Shown piece by piece: positions 33,221-43,446 of a stretch of DNA of 64,000 nt (position 1 is its first letter; each line of letters opens with the position of its first letter). Under the pieces are notes generated by a model. The model was given only the letters and a program-made list of their open reading frames with translations. It did no database searches and was not told the origin of the DNA. The DNA is from Fen-1245 sp963835535 (GTDB lineage Bacteria; Gemmatimonadota; Gemmatimonadetes; Gemmatimonadales; JACORV01): NCBI GenBank assembly GCA_963835535.1, contig CAWIFL010000005.1, forward strand, positions 806,001 to 870,000, read 5' to 3'. Position numbers and translations under genes: made by a program.

Positions 33221-34300
33221 ATGAATCGCCAGGCAACGATCACCGCGCTCGCCCTGGTTGTTCCGCTCGTGTTGGCGGGTGCCGCCCCGAGCCGAGCCCA
33301 GGTTCAGACCGACGTGCCCCCCGCCGTTCAAGGGGCCAAGCCGGTGACGGTGGAGCACATCAGGGTCCACGGGGTGTCCCTGGAGGGCAATCTGGAGGGC
33401 GACGCCGTGGACCGGGACGTCATCGTCTTCTTGCCCCCCGGCTACCGGACGGACACGCTCCGCCGGTATCCCGTGGTGTACGCGCTGCACGGCTATTCCA
33501 TCGGGGCGGAGCAGTGGACGCACGAGATCCACGTGCCGCAGACGATCGAGGGCGCGTTCGCCCTGGGCGCCCCGGACATGATCGTGGTGCTGCCGGATTC
33601 CAAGACCGTGCACAACGGCTCGATGTACTCCAGCTCAGTGACGACGGGCGATTTCGAGCGCTTCATCGCGCACAACGTCGTCGAGTACATCGACGCGCAC
33701 TACCGGACCATCCCGGACCGACGGAGCCGCGGGCTGGTCGGCCACTCGATGGGGGGCTACGGCGCCGCCCGCATCGGCATGAAACACGCGGACGTGTTCG
33801 GCAGCCTCTACATCATGAGCCCGTGCTGCCTCTCGGTCCGGGGCGCCGGCCCCGCGAACCCCGGGAACGACAGCGTGCTCGCGGCCGTCAGGACGCCCGA
33901 GGACGAGGCCAAGCTCGGCTTCTTCCAGCGCGCGACGCTGGCGTCGGCGGCGGCGTGGTCACCGGACCCGACGAACCCGCCGCTCTACCTCGACCTGCCG
34001 ACGAAGGACGGCGTCGTTCAGACGGACGTGCTCGCCAAATGGGCGGCCAACGCTCCGCTGGCCTTCATCGACCAGTACGTGGGCAACCTGCGCATGTACG
34101 ACGGGATCGCGATGGACGTCGGGGACCAGGACGGGCTACGCGTGGATGCCGGCAAGCTGCACGGCGTCCTGGACAATTACGGCATCCCCAATGCGTTCGA
34201 GGTCTATCCCGGCACGCACACCAGCGCGGTCGCCGACCGCTTTCAGAACCACGTGCTGCCGTTCTTCGGCAGACACCTGTGCGCGACGCGCTGCGACTGA
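33221..34300 (+). CDS. Secreted esterase (esterase D / CE1-like alpha/beta hydrolase)
   Basis: 359 residues, ATG at 33221 with AGGAG upstream; signal peptide ITALALVVPLVLAGAAPSRAQ. Alpha/beta-hydrolase motifs: VVYALHGYSIGAEQW (oxyanion strand), nucleophile Ser176 in GLVGHSMGGYGAAR, FEVYPGTHTSAV carrying the catalytic His. This layout is that of the putative-esterase (PF00756) family including feruloyl/acetyl esterases and FrmB-like enzymes. Next to arabinofuranosidases, removal of feruloyl or acetyl groups from hemicellulose is a reasonable inference. Divergent from the GH operon. Confidence 0.85.
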   Translation: MNRQATITALALVVPLVLAGAAPSRAQVQTDVPPAVQGAKPVTVEHIRVHGVSLEGNLEGDAVDRDVIVFLPPGYRTDTLRRYPVVYALHGYSIGAEQWTHEIHVPQTIEGAFALGAPDMIVVLPDSKTVHNGSMYSSSVTTGDFERFIAHNVVEYIDAHYRTIPDRRSRGLVGHSMGGYGAARIGMKHADVFGSLYIMSPCCLSVRGAGPANPGNDSVLAAVRTPEDEAKLGFFQRATLASAAAWSPDPTNPPLYLDLPTKDGVVQTDVLAKWAANAPLAFIDQYVGNLRMYDGIAMDVGDQDGLRVDAGKLHGVLDNYGIPNAFEVYPGTHTSAVADRFQNHVLPFFGRHLCATRCD

Positions 34301-34365
34301 CCCGAGGTGCGCGAAGACGGCAGGACCAGCAGGAACGCGCGGAGAAGAAGTGACCTCGCTCGATG

Positions 34366-34656
34366 TCAGCGCGGGCCCGGGAGGGCGTCGCGGGCCTTCA
34401 TCTGGCCCAGCAGGCGCTCGGCGAAGTCGAGGCGGTTCTGAATGTCGTCGAGCTCGGCGGGGCGGCTCGGGTGCTCGAGGTCGGTCCGGAGCCGTTCCAT
34501 CTCGCCGCGCAGCAGGTCGACCTCTTCGCGCAAGTCGCGCAGGGCGCGCTCGGAGCCGCCCCCGGCGAACCGCCTCGCCCCGGCGATCGCGAACGCGACG
34601 ATCGAGATGCCGGCGGTGAACGACCCCATGGTAATGATGAAGTTCCAGACGCCCAT
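34366..34656 (-). CDS. Small membrane-anchored coiled-coil protein
   Basis: 96 residues. One N-terminal membrane segment (WNFIITMGSFTAGISIVAFAIAG) then a coiled coil (LRDLREEVDLLRGEMERLRTDLEHP ... DDIQNRLDFAERLLGQ). Resembles PspB-like or other small inner-membrane scaffold proteins, but no family assigned. Convergent with the esterase gene. Confidence 0.6.
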   Translation of the reverse strand: MGVWNFIITMGSFTAGISIVAFAIAGARRFAGGGSERALRDLREEVDLLRGEMERLRTDLEHPSRPAELDDIQNRLDFAERLLGQMKARDALPGPR

Positions 34657-34785
34657 CTGACCTCCCGCGCTCGTCGAGCTGCTCCAACCACGACCTGAGG
34701 GCCCGGCCGGAGGTTTCGCGGCCGGGGTGTGGCGCCGCGCCGAGGCCGCGGCTATGCTGCAAACATCTCCCCGTCAGAGGGCGAA

Positions 34786-36228
34786 ATGAAGACCGCCGCG
34801 CAGCTCGGCCTGGCCACGGCCATCCTCGTCGCCGCCCAGTGCTCGGCCCAACGTCTCCCCCAGGACGCGCCGCCGGCCGGCCCGCGCCCCGCGAGCACGC
34901 ACGACTGGACGCGGTTCGGCTGGGATGCGGGACGCTCCTCGGCGCCCAGCGCACCGATGGGGATCACCGCCGCCAACGTGGACTCGCTCGTCCGCATGCA
35001 GGTCCCCTTGGGCGGCACGGTGGACGCCTCCGCGATCTATCTCCACGGTGTCACGGTGAAGGGCGTCACGCGCGACGTCTTCATCGTCACCACGACCTAC
35101 GGCAGGACGCTGGCGATCGAGCCTGACAGCGGGAAGGTGCTGTGGGAGTTCACGCCCCCGGGCTACGGCGGCTGGGAGGGCACCTACCAGATCACGACCG
35201 CGACGCCGGTCGCCGACCCCGACCGGAGATTCATCTACGCCGCGGCGCCGGACGGGCAGATCCGGAAGCTCGCGGCCCAAGACGGCAGCGTGGCGTGGAG
35301 CACGCCGATCACGAAGCTCCCCGCGCGCGAGAAGATCGCGTCGCCCCTCAACCTCTGGCACGGGCGCGTGATCGCGACCACGGGCGGCTACGTCGGCGAC
35401 GCGCCGCCCTACCAGGGCCACGTCGCCGTGCTCGACGCGGCGAGCGGCCGGCTCCTCCACGTCTGGAATGCGCTGTGCAGCGACACCGCGGGACTGCTCA
35501 CGCCCGCCAACTGCGCGCAGAGCGACGCGGCGATCTGGGGCCGCGCCGGCGCGGTGGTGGACACGACGACCGGGGACCTCTTCGTCGCGACCGGGAATGC
35601 CCCCTGGGACGGGGTGACGAGCTGGGGCGACGCGACGCTCGCCCTGGATTCCCTCGCGACGACGCTCCTCGGCAACTACACGCCGACCAACACCGCCCAA
35701 CTCGACGCGACCGACGAGGATCTCGGCTCGACGTCACCCGTGCTGCTGGGCGCGGGACTCGTCGCGCAGGGCGGCAAGGACGGGCTCATCCGGCTGCTGG
35801 CGTGGTCCGGCTACCAGGGCTCCGCGGCGCACCAGGGCGGCGAGACGCAGACGGTCTCGACGCCGTCGGGCACGGACCTCTTCACCGCGCCGGCGGTCTG
35901 GCGCAACGGCACCACGACCTGGCTCTTCGCCGCCGACAACGGCGGCACGGCGGCGTGGACGCTGACCGGCGGGCAGCTCGTCCAGGCCTGGAAGAACTCC
36001 GTCGGTGGCACCTCACCCGTCGTCGCCGACGGGCTCCTCTTCGTCTACGCGCCGAGCGGAGGGCTCCACGTCTACGACGCCCCGTCGGGGAAGCAGCTCG
36101 CCGATCTGCCCACGGGCAGCGGGCACTGGAACAGCCCGATCGTGGTGGACGGGATGATCGCCCTGCCGGAGGGGAACGCGAACCGGCACCGCACGAGCGG
36201 CGTGCTCGACATCTGGCGGGTCAGGTAG
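34786..36228 (+). CDS. Secreted PQQ-type beta-propeller protein (quinoprotein-like)
   Basis: 480 residues from the ATG at 34786 (SD AGAGGG). Signal peptide LGLATAILVAAQCSAQ. Repeated propeller blades: VFIVTTTYGRTLAIEPDSGKVLWEF, FIYAAAPDGQIRKLAAQDGSVAWST, VAVLDAASGRLLHVW, LFVATGNAPW. The DSGKVLWEF and DGSVAWST repeats are PQQ-enzyme-type blades. No catalytic Asp/Ca-site pattern could be assigned, so it may be a structural or binding propeller rather than a dehydrogenase. Probably periplasmic or secreted. Confidence 0.75.
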   Translation: MKTAAQLGLATAILVAAQCSAQRLPQDAPPAGPRPASTHDWTRFGWDAGRSSAPSAPMGITAANVDSLVRMQVPLGGTVDASAIYLHGVTVKGVTRDVFIVTTTYGRTLAIEPDSGKVLWEFTPPGYGGWEGTYQITTATPVADPDRRFIYAAAPDGQIRKLAAQDGSVAWSTPITKLPAREKIASPLNLWHGRVIATTGGYVGDAPPYQGHVAVLDAASGRLLHVWNALCSDTAGLLTPANCAQSDAAIWGRAGAVVDTTTGDLFVATGNAPWDGVTSWGDATLALDSLATTLLGNYTPTNTAQLDATDEDLGSTSPVLLGAGLVAQGGKDGLIRLLAWSGYQGSAAHQGGETQTVSTPSGTDLFTAPAVWRNGTTTWLFAADNGGTAAWTLTGGQLVQAWKNSVGGTSPVVADGLLFVYAPSGGLHVYDAPSGKQLADLPTGSGHWNSPIVVDGMIALPEGNANRHRTSGVLDIWRVR

Positions 36229-36471
36229 GCTCCGCCCCCAGTCTTGACGTCGGCACCGATCTTCATAATCTTGACCCTACGACGAGGGATTCGACCTCGG
36301 CGATGATCCGGTTGCGGGGGACTGCGACCCCGCAAATGCGCTCCGGCGCACCGCGATGCACGCAAGAGCCGTCGAGACCACGTCGCCTTCTCACACAACC
36401 CGGAAGCCCGGTGCGGCGGCGCCACGTGTCGTCGGCGCGACGATTGCTGCGTCCGGGCCACAGGAGGGCTC

Positions 36472-39400
36472 ATGAAGCCTCGCTACGGTCTGGCGCTCGG
36501 TCTCGTGCTCGCCGCACTCTCCGCCGTCCCGGCGGTCGCGCAGCAGCCCACCCCCGTGACCGGGCAGGTCTCCGACTCCGCCACGCTCACTCCCCTCGCC
36601 GACGTGCAGGTCAGCGTCCCGGGGACGCGCCTGCGCGCCATCACCGACGCGAACGGCCACTACCGTCTGCTGGTGCCGCCGGGGCGGGACAACCTCCGGT
36701 TCGCCCGCATCGGCTACCGGCCCGTGGTGGTCGCGGTGGCCCCGATCGTCGACCTCAGGATGGCGGCCCAGGCGATCGAGCTGCAGGAGATCGTCACCAC
36801 GGCGCTGGGGATCCAGAAGCCCGTGGGCTCGATCGGCCAGTCGATCCAGGAGATCCAGGGCGAACAGATCGCGGACGTGCCCACGACCAACGCCCTCTCC
36901 GATCTGGAGAGCCAGATCGCCGGACTCCAGGTGACGAGCTCGAGCAGCCCCTTCGGCGCCTCGCGCATGGTCATCCGCGGCGCGACCTCGATCCTCGGCG
37001 AGAACCAGCCGCTGATCGTGGTGGACGGGGTGCCGATCGACAACTCCGCGGCCTCGGTCAATGGCTACAGCAACGGGGGCACGATGGCCGGCTATGACGT
37101 CGGCAACGCGGCCGCCGACATCAACGCCAACGACATCGCGTCCTACACGGTCCTCAAGGGCCCGAACGCGGCGGCCCTGTACGGCGCGCGCGCGGCCAAC
37201 GGCGCCATCGTCATCACCACCAAGAATGGCCGCGGCGCCCCCGAGGGCACCTTAGGGGTCTCGGCGTCGTTCAGCTCGACCTACGAGACGCCGCTGCGCC
37301 TGCCGGACTACCAGAACCAGTACGGCCAGGGCTTTTATGGCCAGTTCAAGTTCGTGGACGGGAACGGCGGCGGCGTCAACGACGAAGCCGACGAGAGCTG
37401 GGGGCCGAAGCTGGACGGCCGGACGACGGGCTGCGTCATGAAGGCCGGCACGCCCTTCGGCGTGTCGAACTACGACACCAGCCAGCCATGCGAGCAGTTC
37501 TTCGGCGCGGGCCCGTGGGTGGCGCACCCGAACAACGTCCGGGATTTCTGGAACACCGGGAACACCATCCAGTCGAACATCGCCATCTCGCGCGCCACGG
37601 AGAACACCAACGTACGGCTCTCCCTGGGCCGCACCAACATGTCGGGCATGTACCCCAGCAACACGAACACGCGCACCAGCCTCACCCTGACCGGCGGGGC
37701 GCAGCTGTCGGACCGGTGGAGCACCGAGGCGTCCATCAACTACACCAACGACGGCATGCAGGACTGGCCGGCGCAGCAGTACGAAGAGACCGACCCGATG
37801 CAGGGCTTCATCTGGTTCGGGCGCCAGGTGGATACGCGGCTCCTGCAGCAGAACCTGTATCGCAACCCCAACGACCCGCTCACGCAGCAGATCCTGGCGG
37901 GGAACCCGAGCCTCAATACCGCCGCGCCGATCCCCTACAGTTGGAACTACAGCTACCACGCCAACGTGTACTGGATGGCGCAGGTCAAGCAGAACACCTT
38001 CGCCCGGGACCGGGGGATCGGGCACGTCAGCGTCACCTTCAAGCCCTGGGACTGGCTCAGCATCACCGGGCGCTCCGGGCGTGACTGGTATCAGAACCAT
38101 TTCCGGGTGAACTACCCGGTCAACGACATCTCGCCCGATCCGCTGGGCGGCTTCGAAGACGTCGGGGAGACCCACAGCGAGACCAACACGGACTTCCTCG
38201 TCACGGCGTCGGACCGGCCCATCTTCAGGGGCCTCACGCTGACGGCGAGCGCGGGCGGGAATGCGCGGATCACGGACTTCAACAGCAACACCGGCACCGT
38301 CAGCCAGCTCGTGATCCCCGGCGTGTACACGCTGCAGAACTCCGCCGGCCAGCCGACCACGTCCCTCTACGAGACCCACAAGAAGGTCAACTCGCTGTAC
38401 GGCACGGCCACGCTCGACTGGCGGCACTGGTTCACCGTGGACGTCACCGGCCGCAACGACTGGTCGTCCACGCTGCCGGCGAACGGGAACTCCTTCTTCT
38501 ACCCCTCGGCCAGCGCCGCGCTGCTGTTCACCGAGGCCCTCGGGGTCAAGAGCGACGTGCTGAGCTACGGCAAGGTGCGCGCGAGCTGGACCCGGGTGGG
38601 CAACGACACCGATCCGTATCAGCTCGCCGCCGTGTACGGCTCCGGGACGCCGTGGGCCGGCCAGCCGACGTTCGCCGCGGCGGACCAGCTCCCCAACGCC
38701 TCGCTCAAGCCCGAGCAGACGACCGGCCAGGAGGCCGGCGTGGACCTGGGATTCTGGAACGACCGCCTCACCCTCAGCGGGACGGTGTACCAGAAGTCCA
38801 CGAGCAACCAGATCCTCCCGGTGTCCACCTCGCAGACGTCGGGCTACACCCAGGCCGTCGTGAACTCGGGCGACCTGCGGAACCGCGGGCTCGAGCTGCA
38901 GCTCAACACGATCCCGATCAAGACGCGCGACTTCAGCTGGACGCTCGTGGGCAACTGGTCGAAGAACACCAACAAGGTCGTATCGCTCTATGGCGGCGTG
39001 CAGCGCATCGTGGTCGGCAACTACTGGGAGGTGAACGTCACCGCCGACGTCGGGCAGCCGTACGGCAACCTCGTCGGCACGAAGTGGCAGAGAGACGCGG
39101 CGGGCCACATCGTCGTCGACTCGGCCAGCGGCCTGCCGATCGGCGACGCGACGCAGCAGGTGCTGGGCAACTACAACCCCGACTGGATCGGCGGCCTCAC
39201 CAACACGTTCACCTACAAGAACTTCAGCCTGAGCTTCACGATCGGCGGCCAGGTGGGCGGCCAGATCTACTCGGTGACGAAGTGGTTCGGCGACTACTCG
39301 GGCGTGCTCGCGGCCACACTCCTGGGGCGGGAGCAGGACTGGAACAAGCCGGGCATCGTCGTGCCGAACGCGGTCTACCAGAACGGCACCCCCGACACGA

Positions 39401-39705
39401 CCCACGTGCTGGCCCAGGACTACTGGCACAACACGTTCTACGCGAACGAGAACGGGATGGTGGACGCGAGCTACATGAAGCTGCGTGAGCTCCGCCTGGC
39501 ATACGAGGTTCCCCCGCGGTACGCGCACATGATCGGCTTCGGGGGCGCGACCATCGCCCTGGTCGGCCACAACCTGGCGATCTGGACGCATCAGAAGACG
39601 CTCGACCCCGAGACCGAATTCGACACGGGCAACGTCCAGGGCGTCGAACAAGGGCAGCTGCCGACGGCGAAGAGCGTCGGCTTCACCATCACTCTCCGGC
39701 CGTGA
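36472..39705 (+). CDS. SusC/RagA-family TonB-dependent outer-membrane transporter
   Basis: 1077 residues with signal peptide LALGLVLAALSAVPAVAQQ. Then a carboxypeptidase-regulatory-like domain (about 28-110: VTGQVSDSATLTPLADVQV ... RIGYRPVVV), plug domain (IQKPVGSIGQSIQEI; PLIVVDGVPID; SYTVLKGPNAAALYGARAANGAIVITTK, the SusC signature) and a long beta-barrel to the C-terminal aromatic/Pro end FTITLRP. It imports oligosaccharides together with the SusD lipoprotein encoded 26 nt downstream, powered by TonB. The neighbouring GH operon suggests hemicellulose fragments. The 243 bp upstream hold possible TTGAC elements but no clear promoter. Confidence 0.95.
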   Translation: MKPRYGLALGLVLAALSAVPAVAQQPTPVTGQVSDSATLTPLADVQVSVPGTRLRAITDANGHYRLLVPPGRDNLRFARIGYRPVVVAVAPIVDLRMAAQAIELQEIVTTALGIQKPVGSIGQSIQEIQGEQIADVPTTNALSDLESQIAGLQVTSSSSPFGASRMVIRGATSILGENQPLIVVDGVPIDNSAASVNGYSNGGTMAGYDVGNAAADINANDIASYTVLKGPNAAALYGARAANGAIVITTKNGRGAPEGTLGVSASFSSTYETPLRLPDYQNQYGQGFYGQFKFVDGNGGGVNDEADESWGPKLDGRTTGCVMKAGTPFGVSNYDTSQPCEQFFGAGPWVAHPNNVRDFWNTGNTIQSNIAISRATENTNVRLSLGRTNMSGMYPSNTNTRTSLTLTGGAQLSDRWSTEASINYTNDGMQDWPAQQYEETDPMQGFIWFGRQVDTRLLQQNLYRNPNDPLTQQILAGNPSLNTAAPIPYSWNYSYHANVYWMAQVKQNTFARDRGIGHVSVTFKPWDWLSITGRSGRDWYQNHFRVNYPVNDISPDPLGGFEDVGETHSETNTDFLVTASDRPIFRGLTLTASAGGNARITDFNSNTGTVSQLVIPGVYTLQNSAGQPTTSLYETHKKVNSLYGTATLDWRHWFTVDVTGRNDWSSTLPANGNSFFYPSASAALLFTEALGVKSDVLSYGKVRASWTRVGNDTDPYQLAAVYGSGTPWAGQPTFAAADQLPNASLKPEQTTGQEAGVDLGFWNDRLTLSGTVYQKSTSNQILPVSTSQTSGYTQAVVNSGDLRNRGLELQLNTIPIKTRDFSWTLVGNWSKNTNKVVSLYGGVQRIVVGNYWEVNVTADVGQPYGNLVGTKWQRDAAGHIVVDSASGLPIGDATQQVLGNYNPDWIGGLTNTFTYKNFSLSFTIGGQVGGQIYSVTKWFGDYSGVLAATLLGREQDWNKPGIVVPNAVYQNGTPDTTHVLAQDYWHNTFYANENGMVDASYMKLRELRLAYEVPPRYAHMIGFGGATIALVGHNLAIWTHQKTLDPETEFDTGNVQGVEQGQLPTAKSVGFTITLRP

Positions 39706-39731
39706 CCACTCTGCGAGCGAGGAGCGCGACA

Positions 39732-41201
39732 ATGAACAAGCGGACGCTGAGCCTCATCGCCGCCGCCCTGTTCGTGGGCGCCACGGCGTGCAACAAGGAC
39801 CTGACCAACATCAACACCAACCCCAACGGGCCGGTGAGCGTGCCGCCCCCGTCCACGCTGTCGCAGGTGATCCAGTCCACGGTGATCGGGTTCGACGGGC
39901 CGGACAACAACGTGGACATCCGCGGCGGGGGCCTGTGGGTGCAGTACTACGCGGAGCTGCAGTACCGGGACGAGGACAAGTACATCATCCGCCCCGGCAC
40001 GGACGGCGGGTGGGGCTTCTACAGCGGCGCGCTCGAGGACTGCCAGCGCATGATCGTCCAGGGCGACGCCAGCAAGACGCCGAACTGGTCGGCCGTCGGG
40101 CGGATCATGAAGTCATACATCTTCAGCCAGCTGACCGACGCGATGGGAGACCTCCCCTATTCCGAGGCGCTGAAGGGCGACACCAACCTGACGCCGGCGT
40201 ACGACACCCAGCAGCAGATCTACACCGGCCTGTTCGCTGACCTCGCGACGGCGAATTCGGAAATCGATTCAGCGGATATCGGCTTCTCGACGGGCGACCT
40301 GATGTACAACGGCGCCATGAGCGAGTGGAGGAAGTTCGCCAACTCGCTGCGCCTGAGGCTCGCCCTGCACCTCACGAACGTGGACGCGGCGACCGGGAAG
40401 GCGATGGCCCAGGCCGCCGTGGCCGCCGGGGTGTTCGGGAGCAACGACGACAACGCGCAGCTCATGTACCTCGCGACGTCCCCGAACCAGAACCCGGTCT
40501 ACACCAACGTGCACCTGGACGTCCGGGACGATTACGGCCTGAGCAACACGCTGGTGGACTCGATGCTGTCGTGGAACGATCCGCGGCTGCCCTTCTACGC
40601 GCAGCTCAACCATCCGGACTCGGCGGAACTCGCGAATGGCATCCTTCCCAGTTACGAAGGGTTGCCGAACGGCCTGAACGACGGCGCGGGCACGCCCATC
40701 CGCCTCGTCTCCCGCATCGGCGCGATGTGGCGCGAGACGCCCGCGGCGCCACTCGAGCTGTTGACCTATTCCGAGGTGCTGTTCCTCGAGGCCGAGGCCG
40801 CTTATCGCGGCTGGATCACCGGCACGCCGGCGACGCTCTACAACGCCGCCATCACGGCGTCCATGCAGGAGTACGGGATCAGCGACTCCGCGATCGCCGT
40901 CTACCTCGCCGATCCGCGCGTGGCCTACAACGCCGGAACGGGGCTGACGCAGATCGCGTATCAGAAGTGGGTGTCGCTGTTCCTGCAGGGGGTCGAGGCG
41001 TGGACCGAGGTGCGCCGCACCGGTGTGCCGACGTTCGTGCCGGGGCCCAACGCGACGCTCACGAAGATCCCCGAGCGGCTGCCGTACAACGACCAGGAGG
41101 AGGTCCTGAACCAGGTCAACGTGGACGCGGCGGTCTCGCGGCAGGGGTTCGCCAGCTACCTCGACCTGACGAAGCCGCTCTGGTTCACGGGACGGCACTA
41201 G
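39732..41201 (+). CDS. SusD/RagB-family nutrient-binding lipoprotein
   Basis: 489 residues. ATG at 39732 gives MNKRTLSLIAAALFVGATAC; the lipobox Cys is at residue 20. INTNPNGPVSVPPPSTLSQVIQSTV is typical for the SusD_2 type. Helical TPR-like repeats follow (GRIMKSYIFSQLTDAMGDLPYSEAL; KFANSLRLRLALHL; LLTYSEVLFLEAEAAYRG) and the YQKWVSLFLQGVEAWTEVRRTGVP motif near the end. Surface-exposed partner of SusC. A strong terminator follows, so the SusCD pair forms its own unit. Confidence 0.94.
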   Translation: MNKRTLSLIAAALFVGATACNKDLTNINTNPNGPVSVPPPSTLSQVIQSTVIGFDGPDNNVDIRGGGLWVQYYAELQYRDEDKYIIRPGTDGGWGFYSGALEDCQRMIVQGDASKTPNWSAVGRIMKSYIFSQLTDAMGDLPYSEALKGDTNLTPAYDTQQQIYTGLFADLATANSEIDSADIGFSTGDLMYNGAMSEWRKFANSLRLRLALHLTNVDAATGKAMAQAAVAAGVFGSNDDNAQLMYLATSPNQNPVYTNVHLDVRDDYGLSNTLVDSMLSWNDPRLPFYAQLNHPDSAELANGILPSYEGLPNGLNDGAGTPIRLVSRIGAMWRETPAAPLELLTYSEVLFLEAEAAYRGWITGTPATLYNAAITASMQEYGISDSAIAVYLADPRVAYNAGTGLTQIAYQKWVSLFLQGVEAWTEVRRTGVPTFVPGPNATLTKIPERLPYNDQEEVLNQVNVDAAVSRQGFASYLDLTKPLWFTGRH

Positions 41202-41226
41202 CCGCCGGCTGAAAACCGTGCCAAGC

Positions 41227-41262
41227 GAGAGGGGCCGCCGGCTGACGCCGGTGGCCCCTCTC
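41227..41262 (+). terminator. Terminator of the SusCD unit
   Basis: 16-bp stem GAGAGGGGCCGCCGGC / GCCGGTGGCCCCTCTC (one G-T pair) with TGAC loop, followed by CTTTCC. Confidence 0.85.
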
Positions 41263-41291
41263 CTTTCCTGTGCGTGGCGGCGGCAGCGCGC

Positions 41292-41756
41292 TCAGGCGCT
41301 GTCCGCGCGGGCGACGAAGATCAGGATCAGGCCGTGCGGGCTCGCGGGGTACCCCGGGCGTGTGGTGACGCCGAAGGGGTACACCTCGACGCGGCTCATC
41401 TCGACCGCCTGCATGGTGACGAGGGGACAGGTGTCGGGCGTGTGCGTCCCGTCCACGTACACGTCCGGATCCGAGCTGCCCGTGATGCTGTCCCTGCCGC
41501 GGAGCTGCAGGTGCGGGCAGTCGTCCGGCGGCGGCGACCACCCCATGACCTGCGCCTGCGGCATGACCTGCCGGATCGCGTCCAGCACGGTGCGGCCGGG
41601 ATCGATGCTCAGGGCCTGCCGCGTGAGGATCACGGCGTCGGCGGTGGAGGTCCGGTCCGGCACGGCGCCGGGCTCGGTGGAGCGGTCGAACGGCCGTGAC
41701 GTGGCGCAACCTGCGACGAGCACGACGGGCACGGCGATCGCGAGTAAGCGACGCAT
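41292..41756 (-). CDS. Small lipoprotein with plug-like domain
   Basis: 154 residues. Lipobox VLVAGCATS (Cys16). The rest reads LDAIRQVMPQAQVMG ... DPDVYVDGTHTPDTCPLVTMQAVEMSRVEVYPFG, a pattern like the YVDG-x(n)-V-x-RVEVY of TonB receptor plug domains, but without any barrel. Stand-alone plug-like lipoproteins are common in Gemmatimonadota as far as I know; function unclear. Convergent with SusD. Confidence 0.65.
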   Translation of the reverse strand: MRRLLAIAVPVVLVAGCATSRPFDRSTEPGAVPDRTSTADAVILTRQALSIDPGRTVLDAIRQVMPQAQVMGWSPPPDDCPHLQLRGRDSITGSSDPDVYVDGTHTPDTCPLVTMQAVEMSRVEVYPFGVTTRPGYPASPHGLILIFVARADSA

Positions 41757-41904
41757 GACTACCTCCTGCGTGGCGCGGGTGTTCCCACACAGAATCGCTT
41801 CGAGGGGCCAGTCGCGCCAGCCCCGCTTCGGCGAAGCGGGCGGCTAGCGCGGAAGGGGGAAGCGCGCGCGCAGTGAGGCCGGGGGGGGGCCGCCGGAAGG
41901 GCCC

Positions 41905-43284
41905 CTACGCGCCCACCTCCGGCGCGCGTTCGAAGTCGAGCGCGATGACGGAGCAGACCGGATCCGGCGCCGGGCCGAGGAACGCGAGGGAAATGGGGCC
42001 CGGCCCGCTGGCCACCACGGCCGGATGCCGCCCGGGATCGGCCAGCAGGGTCGCCGACCGGGGCATCGTCCTCAATCCGGGCAGCGAGAGCGTGTCGGGC
42101 GACCAGTCGGTCACGAAGACGTAGAGCCGGTTCCCCCTGGTCGTCGAGCGGAACGGGGCGCCGGAGAAGAGGGACGCCGTCGTTCCGTAGATCGCCTCGC
42201 CGTTGACCCGCATCCAGCGCCCGATGGCCGCCAGCCGCTCCACGCTCTCGTCGGGGAAGGTCCCGTCCGCCTTGGGCCCGATGTTGAGCAGCAGGTTCCC
42301 GCCCTTGGACGCCGTCTCGACCAGCAGCCCGATCAGCTGCGCCACCGACTTGAAGTGGTGGTCGTGCGAGTTGTAGCCCCAGTTGTCGTTCATCGTGATG
42401 CACGACTCCCAGTCCACGCCCGGCCACCCCGTCGCCGGCACCTCCTGCTCCGGCGTCCGGAAGTCGCCGAGCGGATCGGTGATCGGCGTCTGCGACCACC
42501 CCTCGCACCGGTTGTTCACGATCACCGCTGGCTGGAGCGAGCGGCACTCGGCGTACAGCGCCCGCCCCATCTCGTGCGTCCAGGTCTGCTCCCACTGCCC
42601 GTCGAACCACATCACGCCGATGTCGCCGTAGTTCCGGAGCAGCTGCTCCACGCACCCGTGCAGGTACTGCACGAAGCGGACGTACCTCGCGCGCCCCACA
42701 GGTCTGGTCTCGGCCTCCCAGTCGCGCCGCGGCAGATAGTCGGGATGGTGCCAGTCCATGATCGAGTGGTACCAGCACTGCCTGAGCCCGGCGCGCCGGC
42801 ACGCGTCCGCCATCAGTTTCATGATGTCGTGCTTGTAGGGCGTCGAGCGGACGCAGAACGACGTGAGCCGGTTGTCGAAGAGGCAGAAGCCGTCGTGATG
42901 CTTCGACGTGATCGTCACGTATTTCATCCCGGCGTCCTTCGCCATCCCCACCCAGTGGTCGGCGTCGAACAGGGTCGGGTTGAACCGTCCCACCAGCTTG
43001 TCGTACTCGGCCAGGGGGATGTGCGCCGTGTTCCGGATCCACTCGGCGTGGTCGGTCCGGCCCATCCACTCGCCCGCGAGGATCGAGTAGAGCCCCCAGT
43101 GGATGAACATCCCGAACCGCGCCTCGCGCCACCAGTCCATTCGCGTGTCGACCGTGGCGCCCCCGCCGGGAAGGACCGAGGTGGCCCAGAGGCCGCTCGT
43201 GTCCGGAGCGCCGAAGGGGAGGGGAGCGAACGCCATCGCGCCGAGACCCGCGGCCCCGGCCTGGAGAAAGGTGCGCCGTTTCAT
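41905..43284 (-). CDS. GH29 alpha-L-fucosidase, Tat-exported
   Basis: 459 residues. MKRRTFLQAGAAGLGAMAFA is a twin-arginine signal peptide; the ATG at 43284 was chosen for it. Family motifs: WWREARFGMFIHWGLYSI, EWMGRTDHAEWIRN, YVTITSKHHDGFCLFDNRLT, nucleophile Asp228 in VMWFDGQWE, and ASKGGNLLLNIGPKADGTFP. C-terminal beta-sandwich follows. Removes alpha-L-fucose, for example from xyloglucan side chains or glycans. Separate minus-strand gene between the lipoprotein and the DUF5916 gene, the latter divergent. Confidence 0.94.
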   Translation of the reverse strand: MKRRTFLQAGAAGLGAMAFAPLPFGAPDTSGLWATSVLPGGGATVDTRMDWWREARFGMFIHWGLYSILAGEWMGRTDHAEWIRNTAHIPLAEYDKLVGRFNPTLFDADHWVGMAKDAGMKYVTITSKHHDGFCLFDNRLTSFCVRSTPYKHDIMKLMADACRRAGLRQCWYHSIMDWHHPDYLPRRDWEAETRPVGRARYVRFVQYLHGCVEQLLRNYGDIGVMWFDGQWEQTWTHEMGRALYAECRSLQPAVIVNNRCEGWSQTPITDPLGDFRTPEQEVPATGWPGVDWESCITMNDNWGYNSHDHHFKSVAQLIGLLVETASKGGNLLLNIGPKADGTFPDESVERLAAIGRWMRVNGEAIYGTTASLFSGAPFRSTTRGNRLYVFVTDWSPDTLSLPGLRTMPRSATLLADPGRHPAVVASGPGPISLAFLGPAPDPVCSVIALDFERAPEVGA

Positions 43285-43446
43285 GCCGGCGATTAGACCA
43301 CCTTTCGCGCCGGGCCGCAAGGCGACGCCGGCGTCCCTTCGGGCGGTCACCGTCCCCAAGCCAACCATCCCGTTGAATCCGGTGTCCAACTACTAGCGTA
43401 GTAAGAAACCGAGGCGGCACCACCGACACCTCCACCGGGCCTGACC

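Noticed and set aside
37252..39732. Very long open frame antisense to SusC
   Set aside because: High GC keeps antisense frames open; composition is Arg/Val/Gly/His-rich without domains, while the sense strand encodes a clear SusC.
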